Positions 1-11,363 are shown, counted from the first letter of the stretch. The stretch is 26,224 nucleotides of DNA from CAZMGG01 sp964565715 (GCA_964565715.1 CAZMGG010000078.1:1-26224), one strand, 5' to 3'. Notes: generated by a model not told the origin, from the sequence alone. Made by a program: numbers and translations.

Positions 1-823
1 GCAGATCACCGAGCACGGCATCGGCAACGGCATCTCGCTGATCATCATGGCCGGCATCATCGCCAGCCTGTTCCCGGCGCTGACCCACTACTTCAACGCC
101 GGCTTCGACCGGGAGGCCTGGCAGAGCCTGCTGCTGTTCCTCGGCGCCTGGCTGGTCGCGGTGGTGGCCGTGGTGTTCATGACCAAGGCCACCCGGCGCA
201 TCCCGATCCAGCAGGCCAAGCACACCCGCGGTCGCCGGGTCTACGGCGGCCAGCGGCACTTCCTGCCGCTGAAGGTCAACCAGGCCGGCGTGATGCCGAT
301 CATCTTCGCGTCGGCGCTGCTGCTGATCCCCGGCGTGATCGGCCAGGGCATCGGCTGGACCTGGCTGCAGGAGAGCTTCTCGCTGCAGCGCGGCTTCTGG
401 TTCATCGCCTTCTATGCGGCGATGATCTACTTCTTCTCGTTCTTCTGGACGTCGATGATGTTCCAGCCGAACGACATGGCCAACAACCTGAAGGAGAACG
501 GCTCCTTCATCCCCGGCATCCGGCCGGGGAAGAACACCGCCGAGTTCCTGGAGCAGACCATGGTCCGGATCACCCTGGCCGGCGCCACCTTCCTGGCGCT
601 GATCGCGGTGTTCCCGTCCTTCGTGTCGCACAACTTCAGCGGTGCGGCCGACCAGGTGCTGATCTACTTCATGTCCGGCACGTCCATCCTGATCGTGGTG
701 GGCGTGGCGCTCGACCTGGTCGAGAAGCTCAACGCCATGCTCGTCATGCGCAACTACGAGGGCTTCATGAAGGAGTCCGCCGACGGTGGCGGGGCCGGCG
801 CCGGCTGGGGTCGGCGCGGATAG
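1..823 (+). CDS. secY: Preprotein translocase subunit SecY (C-terminal part, 5' truncated by window)
   Basis: SecY is the channel-forming subunit of the SecYEG translocon in the inner membrane. The reading frame is open from base 2 and begins inside the conserved motif ITEHGIGNGISLIIMAGI, so the N-terminal part lies upstream of the window. About 273 residues are visible. They include several hydrophobic segments, the cytosolic loop with RRIPIQQAKH and the conserved stretch LPLKVNQAGVMPIIFAS. The late motif FMKESADGGG is followed by a short Gly/Ala-rich tail. The stop is TAG at 821-823, four bases before the adk start, consistent with one operon. The position upstream of adk and the small ribosomal protein genes is the classical end of the spc operon. 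Family assignment is certain; only the missing 5' part is unseen. Confidence 0.97.
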   Translation, partial: QITEHGIGNGISLIIMAGIIASLFPALTHYFNAGFDREAWQSLLLFLGAWLVAVVAVVFMTKATRRIPIQQAKHTRGRRVYGGQRHFLPLKVNQAGVMPIIFASALLLIPGVIGQGIGWTWLQESFSLQRGFWFIAFYAAMIYFFSFFWTSMMFQPNDMANNLKENGSFIPGIRPGKNTAEFLEQTMVRITLAGATFLALIAVFPSFVSHNFSGAADQVLIYFMSGTSILIVVGVALDLVEKLNAMLVMRNYEGFMKESADGGGAGAGWGRRG

Positions 824-827
824 CCCG

Positions 828-1496
828 ATGGTGGCCCGTCTGACAGCCCGCGCCGTGTTCCTCGGCGCCCCCGGCGCCGGCAAGGGCACCCAGGCCAAGA
901 AGCTCGCGAGCGATGCGGGCATGCTGCACATCTCCACCGGCGACATGCTGCGCCAGCAGGTGGCCGCCGGCACCGGGCTCGGCCAGAAGGCCAAGGCGTT
1001 CATGGACGCCGGCAAGCTGGTGCCGGACGACCTGATCGTGGCCATGGTGGAGGAGCGGATCGGACAGTCGGATGCAGGTTCGGCCTGGATCCTGGATGGC
1101 TTCCCCCGTACACTCCCGCAGGCTCGAGCGCTGGACAGCTGCCTGGACCGGTCCGCCGATCGTTCCCTCACCCACGTGGTCTACTTCCGCGTGCCGGAGA
1201 AGGAGTTGGTCGAACGGCTGGTGGGACGCCGTACCTGCTCGGGCTGTGGCGCCATCTGGCACGTGCAGCACCAGCCGACCCGCGTGGACGGCGTGTGCGA
1301 CACGTGCGGCGGCGCGCTCGTGCAGCGGTCGGACGATCGCCCCGAGGCCGTCAGCAAGCGGCTCGAGGTGTATCGCGTCCAGACCGAGCCCCTGATCCAG
1401 TACTACCGCGACCGCAAGCTGATGCGGGAGATCGACGCCGCTCGTCCTCCCGAGGCCGTCTACCAGGACCTCACCCAGGTGATGGGGGCCCGGTAG
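828..1496 (+). CDS. adk: Adenylate kinase, zinc-lid type
   Basis: Adenylate kinase interconverts ATP + AMP and 2 ADP in the cytosol. From the ATG at 828 the protein is 222 residues, normal for the long-lid form. The P-loop GAPGAGKGT lies at residues 13-21, the AMP-site motif TGDMLR near 37-42 and LDGFPRT at 89-95. The lid holds four cysteines (137, 140, 157, 160) spaced CxxC...CxxC, which in this family bind a structural zinc. An in-frame ATG at 786 would add 14 residues but overlap secY. The 828 start leaves a 4-base gap to secY and puts the P-loop at the usual distance from the N-terminus. I see no strong Shine-Dalgarno, so translational coupling to secY is likely. The map gene often found next to adk is absent. 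Confidence 0.96.
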   Translation: MVARLTARAVFLGAPGAGKGTQAKKLASDAGMLHISTGDMLRQQVAAGTGLGQKAKAFMDAGKLVPDDLIVAMVEERIGQSDAGSAWILDGFPRTLPQARALDSCLDRSADRSLTHVVYFRVPEKELVERLVGRRTCSGCGAIWHVQHQPTRVDGVCDTCGGALVQRSDDRPEAVSKRLEVYRVQTEPLIQYYRDRKLMREIDAARPPEAVYQDLTQVMGAR

Positions 1497-1549
1497 CGGT
1501 CTGGTTTCGTCTCCGGCCCGATGCCCCACACTCCCCACTCCCCGACCCG

Positions 1550-1912
1550 ATGACCCCGACCATGACCGACCCGACCGAGCAGGCCGCCGGCCAGCCCGCC
1601 ACGCGCGAGGCGGTCGAGGCGATCGTGCGGGCCGCCCTGCCGAATGCCATGTTCCGCCTGGAGCTGGCCCGCGGCGGCGAGGTGGTCGGGCACATCGGTG
1701 GTCCCCTGCGTGCCGGCCTGAGCCGCCTGCTGCCGGGCGACCGGGTCGTCGTCGAACTGGCGGCCTTCGACCGCGGCAAGGCCCGCATCGTCGGCACGCC
1801 CTCGGTCCGCATTCCCAAGCCACAACAGCCGCAATCCCAGCCGCAACCCCAGCAGCGTCGCGACCAAGGCGACCTGCAGAACCAGCGAGGCAGTCGTGAA
1901 GGTCAGAGCTAG
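1550..1912 (+). CDS. infA: Translation initiation factor IF-1 with C-terminal extension
   Basis: IF-1 binds the A site of the 30S subunit during initiation. The core is recognisable from ALPNAMFRLEL through GEVVGHIGG to LLPGDRVVVEL, matching the family's ALPNAMFRVEL...LPGDKVTVEL S1/OB fold. From the ATG at 1550 the protein is 120 residues; an equally possible ATG at 1562 gives 116. No convincing ribosome binding site decides between them. Canonical IF-1 is about 72 residues. This one has roughly 20 extra N-terminal residues and a C-terminal tail of about 30 residues rich in Gln, Pro and Arg. The tail coding sequence overlaps the start of rpmJ by 17 bases. The open frame continues upstream into adk, but that part is a shadow. 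Placement between adk and rpmJ supports the identification. Confidence 0.88.
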   Translation: MTPTMTDPTEQAAGQPATREAVEAIVRAALPNAMFRLELARGGEVVGHIGGPLRAGLSRLLPGDRVVVELAAFDRGKARIVGTPSVRIPKPQQPQSQPQPQQRRDQGDLQNQRGSREGQS

Positions 1913-2012
1913 CGTCCGGAAGATCTGTGAGCACTGCAAGGTGGTCCGCCGTCGCGGCATCGTGCGGGTGATCTGCTCCAACTCGCGCCACAAGCAGCGC
2001 CAAGGCAAGTAA
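1896..2012 (+). CDS. rpmJ: 50S ribosomal protein L36
   Basis: L36 is the smallest large-subunit protein. The GTG at 1896 opens a 38-codon frame beginning VKVRASVRKICEHCK and ending SRHKQRQGK, stop TAA 2010-2012. The zinc-binding set Cys11, Cys14, Cys27 and His32 is complete, so this is the zinc-containing (C+) paralogue. The length equals the family norm. The start lies inside the end of infA (17-base overlap in another frame), so expression is probably coupled to infA. The order infA-rpmJ-rpsM is the standard one at the start of the alpha operon. The gene is easily missed because it is short and has a GTG start. Confidence 0.96.
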   Translation: MKVRASVRKICEHCKVVRRRGIVRVICSNSRHKQRQGK

Positions 2013-2024
2013 GGCGAACATCCC

Positions 2025-2402
2025 ATGCCACGTATCCTGGGCGTCGACATCCCCAACGAGAAGCGCATCGAGATCGCGCTGACCTACCTCTATGGCGTCG
2101 GCCGCGTGGTCGCCGCCAAGGCCCTGCAGGACCTCGGCATCCGCCCCGACGTGCGGGCCAAGGACCTCAAGGACGACGAGATCGCGGCCCTGGCCCAGCA
2201 CCTGGAGAAGAACTTCCCGGTGGAGGGTGTGCTGCGGCGTCAACTGCTGCAGAACATCAACCGCCTGAAGGACATCCAGTGCTACCGCGGCCTGCGGCAT
2301 CGCCGCGGACTGCCGGTGCGCGGCCAGCGCACCCAGAGCAATGCGCGCTCGCGCAAGGGTCCGCGCAAGACGGTGGCCAACAAGAAGATCCTGAGGAAGT
2401 GA
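2025..2402 (+). CDS. rpsM: 30S ribosomal protein S13
   Basis: S13 sits in the head of the 30S subunit and contacts the P-site tRNA and the 50S subunit. The 125-residue protein begins MPRILGVDIPNEKRIEIALTY, typical of S13. It has the helix-two-turn-helix region with LYGVGRVVAAKAL and the C-terminal basic motif GLRHRRGLPVRGQRT near residues 90-104, followed by a Lys/Arg-rich tail that reaches toward tRNA. Length is normal. It lies 12 bases after rpmJ and its stop at 2400-2402 is one base before the rpsK ATG. The sequence AGGAAG at its 3' end serves as the Shine-Dalgarno for rpsK. Confidence 0.98.
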   Translation: MPRILGVDIPNEKRIEIALTYLYGVGRVVAAKALQDLGIRPDVRAKDLKDDEIAALAQHLEKNFPVEGVLRRQLLQNINRLKDIQCYRGLRHRRGLPVRGQRTQSNARSRKGPRKTVANKKILRK

Positions 2403-2403
2403 C

Positions 2404-2796
2404 ATGAGCACCCCCGCCGAGAGCAGCAAGAAGAAGCGCGTTCGCAAGAACGTCGGCAAGGCCATCGCCTTCGTGAAGGCGTCGTTCAACAACACGATCA
2501 TCACCGTGACCGACCAGAGCGGTCAGGTGATCGCGTGGGACTCCGCCGGCACCATCGGCTACAAGGGCAGCCGCAAGAGCACCCCGTTCGCGGCCCAGCG
2601 CGCCGGCGAGAAGGTGGCGGAGAAGCTCAAGAAGATGGTCGTGCACGAGATCGAGGTGCGCGTCAACGGGCCGGGCTCCGGCCGCGAATCGGCGATCCGC
2701 GCCCTGTCGCACTCCGGCTTCGAGATCCGCACCATCGAGGACATCACGCCGCTGCCGCACAACGGCTGCCGGCCCCGCAAGCGCCGCCGGGTGTGA
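2404..2796 (+). CDS. rpsK: 30S ribosomal protein S11
   Basis: S11 lies on the 30S platform near the mRNA exit. The 130-residue protein carries conserved blocks ASFNNTIITVTDQSG (near residues 26-40), GYKGSRKSTPFAAQ (near 52-65), VNGPGSGRESAIRAL and the invariant C-terminal DITPLPHNGCRPRKRRRV. An N-terminal Ser/Lys-rich stretch precedes the core, as is usual. The ATG at 2404 follows an AGGAAG ribosome binding site located in the end of rpsM. Next comes a 96-base gap to rpsD, longer than the other gaps in this cluster; I see no terminator in it, so the operon probably continues. Confidence 0.98.
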   Translation: MSTPAESSKKKRVRKNVGKAIAFVKASFNNTIITVTDQSGQVIAWDSAGTIGYKGSRKSTPFAAQRAGEKVAEKLKKMVVHEIEVRVNGPGSGRESAIRALSHSGFEIRTIEDITPLPHNGCRPRKRRRV

Positions 2797-2892
2797 TCCC
2801 GACGACGAACCCCAGAGTCACCCCGACTGCCCGCCTGACCGCCCACCCCCCGACCCCGCACACGATCACGGCTCCCGCGATCCAGGACTGAG

Positions 2893-3516
2893 ATGGCCAG
2901 CATCACCCGCAACGTCTGCAAGCTCTGCCGCCGCGAAGGCATGAAGCTGTTCCTCAAGGGCCAGCGCTGCTTCTCGGAGAAGTGCGGCGTCAACCGTCGT
3001 GACTATCCGCCGGGCCCGCACCAGCGGCCCAAGAAGCCGACGGACTACGGCACCCGGCTGCGCGAGAAGCAGAAGGCCAAGCGCATCTATGGCGTGCTGG
3101 AGCGGCAGTTCCGGCACTACTACAAGACCGCGTCGATGCAGAAGGGCAACACCGGCGAGAACCTGCTGGTGCTGCTGGAGCGGCGCCTGGACAACGTGGT
3201 GCTGAACCTGGGCATGGCGCTGTCGCGCTTCGACGCCCGGCAGATGGTGGCGCACGGCCACGTCTGGGTGAACAACCGGCGCGTCGACATCGCCAGCTAC
3301 CTGGTCCGTCCCGGCGACGAGATCTCGGTGCGCGGCAGCGACAAGATCAAGAAGAAGGCGGCCGAGGCCGTCGAGATGAACAAGGGGCAGGCCGTGCCGA
3401 ACTGGCTCGAGGCGGCGCCCACGGACCTCAAGGGCAAGGTCATCCAGCTGCCGAAGCGCGAGGACGTGCCGCACCCGATCAACGAGCAGCTCATCGTCGA
3501 GCTCTGCTCCCGCTAG
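2893..3516 (+). CDS. rpsD: 30S ribosomal protein S4, zinc-finger type
   Basis: S4 is a primary 16S rRNA binding protein that nucleates 30S assembly and in many bacteria represses its own operon. The 207-residue protein starts MASITRNVCKLCRREGMK. It has four N-terminal cysteines (9, 12, 26, 31), the arrangement of zinc-containing S4. The S4 RNA-binding domain is visible around RLDNVVLNLGMALSRFDARQ, then HGHVWVNNRRVDIASYLVRPGD. The C-terminus (NEQLIVELCSR) is typical. An AGGA motif lies 9 bases before the ATG. Translation ends with two consecutive TAG codons at 3514-3519. Position between rpsK and rpoA matches the alpha operon. Confidence 0.98.
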   Translation: MASITRNVCKLCRREGMKLFLKGQRCFSEKCGVNRRDYPPGPHQRPKKPTDYGTRLREKQKAKRIYGVLERQFRHYYKTASMQKGNTGENLLVLLERRLDNVVLNLGMALSRFDARQMVAHGHVWVNNRRVDIASYLVRPGDEISVRGSDKIKKKAAEAVEMNKGQAVPNWLEAAPTDLKGKVIQLPKREDVPHPINEQLIVELCSR

Positions 3517-3536
3517 TAGGACTCAGGAGAACCATC

Positions 3537-4538
3537 ATGCGTATCCGCTGGCGCAACTTCGAGCTGCCGTCCCAGGTCCGTCTGGACAAGGCGACGGCCA
3601 CCAACTCCTACGGCAAGTTCGTGGTGGAGCCCTTCGAGAAGGGCTTCGGCACGACCATCGGCAACGGCCTCCGGCGCGTGCTGCTCTCGTCGATCGAGGG
3701 CACCGCGGTGACCTGGGTCAAGATCGATGGCGTCGTGCACGAGTTCTCGACGATCAACGGCGTGCTGGAGGACGTGACCCAGATCGTCCTCAACATCAAG
3801 AAGCTGCGGGTCCGGATGCATACCGATGCGCCGACCACGCTGCGGCTCGACGTCAGCAAGGCCGGCGAGGTGAAGGCCGAGTCCGTGGAGGGCGATCACA
3901 ACATCGAGATCGCCAACCCGGAGCTGAAGATCTGCACGCTCACCGACGACGTCCGGTTCTCCTGCGAGATGCAGGTGCGCAAGGGCCGCGGCTACGTGAC
4001 CGCCGAGGAGAACGTGGCCGAGGACATGGAGGTCGGCACGATCCCCGTCGACTCGATCTTCAGCCCCGTGCACCGGGTGAAGTACTCGATCGAGAACACC
4101 CGCGTCGGCAAGTCCACGGACTACGACCGCCTGGTGCTCGAGGTCTGGACCGACGGCACCGTGTCGCCGGAGATGGCCCTGGTCGAGGCCAGCAAGATCT
4201 ACCGCAAGCACCTCAATCCGTTCGTCCAGTACTTCGAGCTGAAGGAGGACCTGGCGATCGAGGGCGGCGTGCTGGCGCCCGAGGGCGACGAGTCCGCCAA
4301 GAAGAAGGAGATGGCCGAGCTGCTCAGCAAGAGCATCGACATGCTCGAGCTGTCAGTCCGCGCCAAGAACTGCCTGGACTCGGAGAACATCACGGTCCTT
4401 CGCGACCTGGTGGCGATGACCGAGGCCGAACTGCTCAAGGTGCGCAACTTCGGCAAGACCTCGATGAAGGAGGTCAAGAGCAAGCTGCAGGCGCTGGGCC
4501 TGTCGCTGGGCTTCGACGTCACGGAGTACAGCAGCTAG
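3537..4538 (+). CDS. rpoA: DNA-directed RNA polymerase subunit alpha
   Basis: RpoA dimerises to nucleate RNA polymerase assembly, and its C-terminal domain touches UP elements and activators. The 333-residue protein has the N-terminal dimerisation domain with EPFEKGFGTTIGNGLRRVLL (near residues 32-51) and GAxVTWVKIDGV-type sequence, then a linker near residues 235-260. The C-terminal helix-hairpin-helix domain includes SVRAKNCLDSENI, TEAELLKVRNFGKTS and LGLSLGF. Length is normal. A strong Shine-Dalgarno (AGGAG) precedes the ATG at 3537 by 7 bases. It lies 20 bases after rpsD and 66 bases before rplQ, the standard alpha-operon arrangement. Confidence 0.98.
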   Translation: MRIRWRNFELPSQVRLDKATATNSYGKFVVEPFEKGFGTTIGNGLRRVLLSSIEGTAVTWVKIDGVVHEFSTINGVLEDVTQIVLNIKKLRVRMHTDAPTTLRLDVSKAGEVKAESVEGDHNIEIANPELKICTLTDDVRFSCEMQVRKGRGYVTAEENVAEDMEVGTIPVDSIFSPVHRVKYSIENTRVGKSTDYDRLVLEVWTDGTVSPEMALVEASKIYRKHLNPFVQYFELKEDLAIEGGVLAPEGDESAKKKEMAELLSKSIDMLELSVRAKNCLDSENITVLRDLVAMTEAELLKVRNFGKTSMKEVKSKLQALGLSLGFDVTEYSS

Positions 4539-4604
4539 CAGAGCCGGCCCTGGCCCAGCACCAGGCCGCGCACAGATCACGCAGAGACATCGAGGACAGT
4601 CGTC

Positions 4605-5027
4605 ATGAGGCATCGCGTAGCAGGCAAGCGGCTCCAGCGGAACACGGCGCATCGTCAGGCGCTGCGCCGCAACTTCACCGTGTCGCTGATCACCCACGAA
4701 CGGGTCGAGACGACCCTGGCCAAGGCCAAGGCGCTGCGGCCGTTCGTCGAGAAGGTGATCACGCTCGGCAAGACCAAGACCCTCGCCAACATCCGGCGGG
4801 CGGTGTCGTTGATCCAGGACAAGACGGCGGTGCAGAAGCTGTTCGACGAGATCGGCCCGCGCTTCGCCAACCGGCCGGGTGGCTACACCCGGATCCTGCG
4901 GCTGCCCGGCCACCGGATCGGCGACGCCGGCACCAAGGCCCTGTTCGAACTCGTCGACAACAAGGTCCTGGAGGCCCAGCTGGCGGCGGCCGAGAAGGCC
5001 GGCGCCGAGGCCCCCTCGGACGAATAG
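4605..5027 (+). CDS. rplQ: 50S ribosomal protein L17
   Basis: L17 binds 23S rRNA near the tunnel exit. The 140-residue protein opens with MRHRVAGKRLQRNTAHRQAL, the family hallmark. It continues through NFTVSLITHERVETTLAKAKALRP in the N-terminal half to GGYTRILRLPGHRIGDAGTKALFEL near residues 91-115. A short Ala/Glu-rich tail ends it. GAGGA upstream of the ATG is a plausible ribosome binding site. It is the last gene of the ribosomal cluster and is followed by a clear hairpin terminator and then the convergent dnaE gene. Confidence 0.98.
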   Translation: MRHRVAGKRLQRNTAHRQALRRNFTVSLITHERVETTLAKAKALRPFVEKVITLGKTKTLANIRRAVSLIQDKTAVQKLFDEIGPRFANRPGGYTRILRLPGHRIGDAGTKALFELVDNKVLEAQLAAAEKAGAEAPSDE

Positions 5028-5080
5028 CCGACCCGACCGGCGACCCCGGCCGCGCCCGCGGGGCTCGAAGGCCTGCCCCT

Positions 5081-5113
5081 GACGCCTCCGGTCATCGGAG
5101 GCGTCGTCGTTTT
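5081..5113 (+). terminator. Rho-independent terminator of the ribosomal operon
   Basis: A perfect 10-bp stem (GACGCCTCCG at 5081-5090 with CGGAGGCGTC at 5096-5105) encloses a five-base loop and is followed by GTCGTTTT. It sits 53 bases after the rplQ stop and just before the end of the convergent dnaE gene at 5125. There is no A-run on the left side, so it should act on plus-strand transcripts only. Confidence 0.85.
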
Positions 5114-5124
5114 GGGCGGTGGGA

Positions 5125-8565
<3,441 letters not shown>

Positions 8566-8627
8566 GGGCGCGCAGCGTACCGGACCGTGCTGCGCGTCGC
8601 AGCCTGGATCCCGGCCGAGGCGCCGGG

Positions 8628-9506
8628 CTAGGGCGCGGGCTCGCGTTCCACGGGGTTGCGCAGGCAGCCGATCCCGCCTACCTGCACCTCCATGCGGTCG
8701 CCGGGCTGGATCGGGCCCACGCCGTCGGGCGTGCCGGTGGCGATGATGTCGCCGGAGCGGAGCGTGCCGTGGGCCGACATCGCCGCCAGCACCTGGGCCA
8801 CGGGGAACACCATCGCCGCCGTGCTGGCCGACTGGCGCAGTTCGCCGTTCACCCGCATCGTGATCGGCAGGTCCGCCGGCGACAGCGAGTCGGCCGGCAC
8901 GACCCACGGGCCGATCGGGCAGAAGGTGTCGAAGGACTTGCTCCGCAGCCAGGGGTACTTCTGGTCCCGGTCGGTGCCCTGCAGCTTGCGCGCGGTCACG
9001 TCGTTGATCGCGGTGTAGCCCGCCACCAGGTCCAGGGCCAGCGCCTCGGGCACGTGCTTGCGGCCGCGACCCTCGGGGTCGGCGAAGCCGAGGATCAGGC
9101 CCAGTTCGGCCTCGTGGTCGACCCGGCTGCCGAGGAAGTGGGGCAGCCGCACCGCCATGCCGTGGGCGACCAGCGTGTCCGGCAGCTTGGCGAACCAGAT
9201 CGGCTCCGGCGGCGCATCGGCGCCGAACTCACGGGCGTGCGCCAGGTAGTTCTTGGCGACGCCGAGGATCTTGCCGGGGTTCGGCACCGGCACCTCCCAG
9301 TGCTCCGGCATCGCCATCCTCGTGCCGGCTGTGATGCGGGCCCGCAGGTCGTCCCGGCGCAACGCACCGCGGGCCAGCAGGGCCAGCACGTCATGGACCC
9401 CGAGGTCGAACCAGCGCGGCTCGCCGCCGGCCGGGTCGATCGCGCCGAGGCGCACGCCGTCCTGGCCGCGGAAGCGGAACCAGGCCGGCGCCGCCGGCAG
9501 CTCCAT
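8628..9506 (-). CDS. Fumarylacetoacetate hydrolase (FAH) family protein
   Basis: This belongs to the FAH family, which covers acylpyruvate hydrolases, 2-hydroxyhepta-2,4-diene-1,7-dioate isomerases and oxaloacetate decarboxylases; the true substrate cannot be read from sequence. From the ATG at 9506 the protein has 292 residues. The core begins at PGKILGVAKNYLAHAREF (near 78-94). The metal site is HEAELGLILG with Glu132 and Glu134, and Asp169 in AINDV. Downstream are KSFDTFCPIGPW, MVFPVAQVLAAMS and SGDIIATGTPDGVGP, all typical. A GTG at 9512 would add two residues and overlaps the previous gene's TGA as GTGA; either start implies translational coupling to the upstream repeat-protein gene. Two small hairpins lie between its stop and dnaE. 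Confidence 0.9.
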   Translation of the reverse strand: MELPAAPAWFRFRGQDGVRLGAIDPAGGEPRWFDLGVHDVLALLARGALRRDDLRARITAGTRMAMPEHWEVPVPNPGKILGVAKNYLAHAREFGADAPPEPIWFAKLPDTLVAHGMAVRLPHFLGSRVDHEAELGLILGFADPEGRGRKHVPEALALDLVAGYTAINDVTARKLQGTDRDQKYPWLRSKSFDTFCPIGPWVVPADSLSPADLPITMRVNGELRQSASTAAMVFPVAQVLAAMSAHGTLRSGDIIATGTPDGVGPIQPGDRMEVQVGGIGCLRNPVEREPAP

Positions 9507-9508
9507 CG

Positions 9509-11257
9509 TCACCGGCAGCGCTCCAGGGCCAGCATGGCGTAGCACGTGCACAGCACGTCCATGCCCTCGAACCAGCGATCGTTGCGGTCGTTCTTCCAGC
9601 TCCCATCCGGCTTCTGCTGCGCCTCGAGGTGCTCGCGCAGGGCCGAGCGCCACTGCACGGTGACGTCCTTGGCCTCGGCGCCGGGAACCGTGAGCTGGTC
9701 GATGCCGGCGGCCGCCAGGGCCTGCGCCAGCACCATGTAGTAGTAGTAGAGGCCCTGATACCTGGCCTTCTCGCCCAGCGCCGGGTCGGCGCCGGGGTTC
9801 TCCGCCAGGTTCCAGTTGCCCTGGATCCAGCGGACGGCGGCCTGGATGCGCGGGTCGTCGCCCTTCAGGCCGGCCATCGTGTAGGACTTCAGCATCGCGT
9901 AGGTCATCGAGCCGTAGCTGCGCGGGATCCGCGTGCCGTCGGGCAGGTCGATGTAGCCGGCCGGCGAGTTGCCGGGGTAGTAGGCCGAGCCGCCGTCGTC
10001 GCCGGACGTGACCTGCATCAGCTTGCCCTCGTCGTCCGGCACCTTGCCGGAGAAGTCGTTCACCGACTTCAGGTTCTGGGTCCGCTGCAGGAAGACGATC
10101 GCCTTGGCGAAGGCCTCGTGGTCCTGGGGCAGGTCGGTGAGCCGCAGGGCCTCCAGGGCGAACTGCAGGTTGCTGACGTCACCGCGCTGGTCGCCGCCGT
10201 AGCCGATCGAGCCGTAGTCGCGGTCGCCGCGCTGGTAGCCGTTCTGCTCGGTGTTCTGGATGGCCAGCACGTAGGCCTGGGCCTTCATCAGCGCCGGCTT
10301 CACCGCCGGATCGGTCCACCGGGCCAGCGCCATCACCACCGCGCAGGTGACGTAGTTGGTGTTGGCCTGGCCGAACGAGCCATCCTTGTTCTGCTGGGCC
10401 AGCAGCCAGCGCAGGCCCTGTTCGATCACCTTCTGCTCGGCCTCGGTGCGCAGGCCCTGCGGCTTGGTCTGCAGGGCCGACAGGCCGAGCGCGGTGAAGC
10501 CCGGGTCGGGGAACGTCTTCGGCCCCATCTTCACGCTGAACACGCCCTCGCTCTGCTGGCCCAGCAGCCAGTCGAACGCCTTCTGCTGCGCCTTGCTGAA
10601 GGTCGCCTGGGGGGCGTCCTGCTGCTGGTCGAGGTGCCGGTTGGCGACCTGGCAGGCCACCAGCCTCACCAGCAGTTCCGCGGCCTGCAGCGGCGCGGCG
10701 TCCGGAGCCTGGGCCTGGGCGGCCGCGGCCGCCGGCTTGCCGACGTCCTGCGGGAAACGGTCGGCCCGCACCTCGGCCAGCACCGCCGTCACCGCCGCCT
10801 GGAACGGCTGCCTGGTGTGGCCGTGTCGGGCGAGCCAGCCGAGCGCCTGGTCGACCTCGGCCCGGTAGCCGTCCGGGTGCAGGATCGACAGGGCCTCGGC
10901 GACCCAGGCCGTCGCCGGCGCGGCCTCGTCGCCCGCGCCGAACGAACCGTCGGCCTGCCGGGAACGGAACAGGAAGTCGATCGACGGCCGCACCACCGGC
11001 CCGTCGCTCACGTGGTAGTACCGATGACAGTGGCCCATCGCCGTGAGCGCCATCGCCGTGGCCAGCACCGAGTCGCCGCCGAGGCAGCGATCGCCCGCGG
11101 CGCGGCCGCGGGCCGCCAGGCGGTCGACCAGGCCATCGACCTCCTCCTTGAAGATCGTGCCGCGCTTGCGGGCCGATGCGCTGGCACCCTGGTCCAGGCT
11201 GGGAAGGGAAGCGGCGAGGGCCAGTGCCCCCGTGACGGCGAGCAGGATCCTGTTCAT
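9509..11257 (-). CDS. Secreted prenyltransferase/squalene-cyclase-like repeat protein
   Basis: The 582-residue protein starts at the ATG at 11257 with a likely signal peptide (MNR, then a hydrophobic stretch, probable cleavage near residues 25-28), so it should act outside the cytoplasm. The mature part shows repeated alpha/alpha-toroid elements of the prenyltransferase/squalene-oxidase repeat kind. QW-like turns include RQADGSFG near residue 105, QQNKDGSFG near 290 and QQKPDGSWKN near 555. There is also a GDVSNLQFALEAL helix and a PRSYGSMTYAMLKSY segment. No DxDD catalytic motif of squalene-hopene cyclase is present, so a binding or scaffold role is as likely as cyclisation. A stretch near residues 185-200 is Ala/Gln-rich. 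It overlaps or abuts the FAH-family gene and lies 106 bases after the oxoamine synthase. Function unknown. Confidence 0.85.
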   Translation of the reverse strand: MNRILLAVTGALALAASLPSLDQGASASARKRGTIFKEEVDGLVDRLAARGRAAGDRCLGGDSVLATAMALTAMGHCHRYYHVSDGPVVRPSIDFLFRSRQADGSFGAGDEAAPATAWVAEALSILHPDGYRAEVDQALGWLARHGHTRQPFQAAVTAVLAEVRADRFPQDVGKPAAAAAQAQAPDAAPLQAAELLVRLVACQVANRHLDQQQDAPQATFSKAQQKAFDWLLGQQSEGVFSVKMGPKTFPDPGFTALGLSALQTKPQGLRTEAEQKVIEQGLRWLLAQQNKDGSFGQANTNYVTCAVVMALARWTDPAVKPALMKAQAYVLAIQNTEQNGYQRGDRDYGSIGYGGDQRGDVSNLQFALEALRLTDLPQDHEAFAKAIVFLQRTQNLKSVNDFSGKVPDDEGKLMQVTSGDDGGSAYYPGNSPAGYIDLPDGTRIPRSYGSMTYAMLKSYTMAGLKGDDPRIQAAVRWIQGNWNLAENPGADPALGEKARYQGLYYYYMVLAQALAAAGIDQLTVPGAEAKDVTVQWRSALREHLEAQQKPDGSWKNDRNDRWFEGMDVLCTCYAMLALERCR

Positions 11258-11363
11258 GGCTGTTCGGTGGAAACGGTCGGTGTGGGCGGCCGGTCGGTGG
11301 TACCGGGCGCCAGCAACGGTAAGGGCCAGGCCCGGTTCAGGGGAAGCCGCGGCGCCCCCGCCC

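Noticed and set aside
765..2504. Long minus-strand open frame (579 codons) opposite adk, infA and rpsM
   Set aside because: Its translation is low-complexity His/Arg/Ala/Gly sequence without any domain, and it is antisense to clearly conserved genes; high GC creates such frames.
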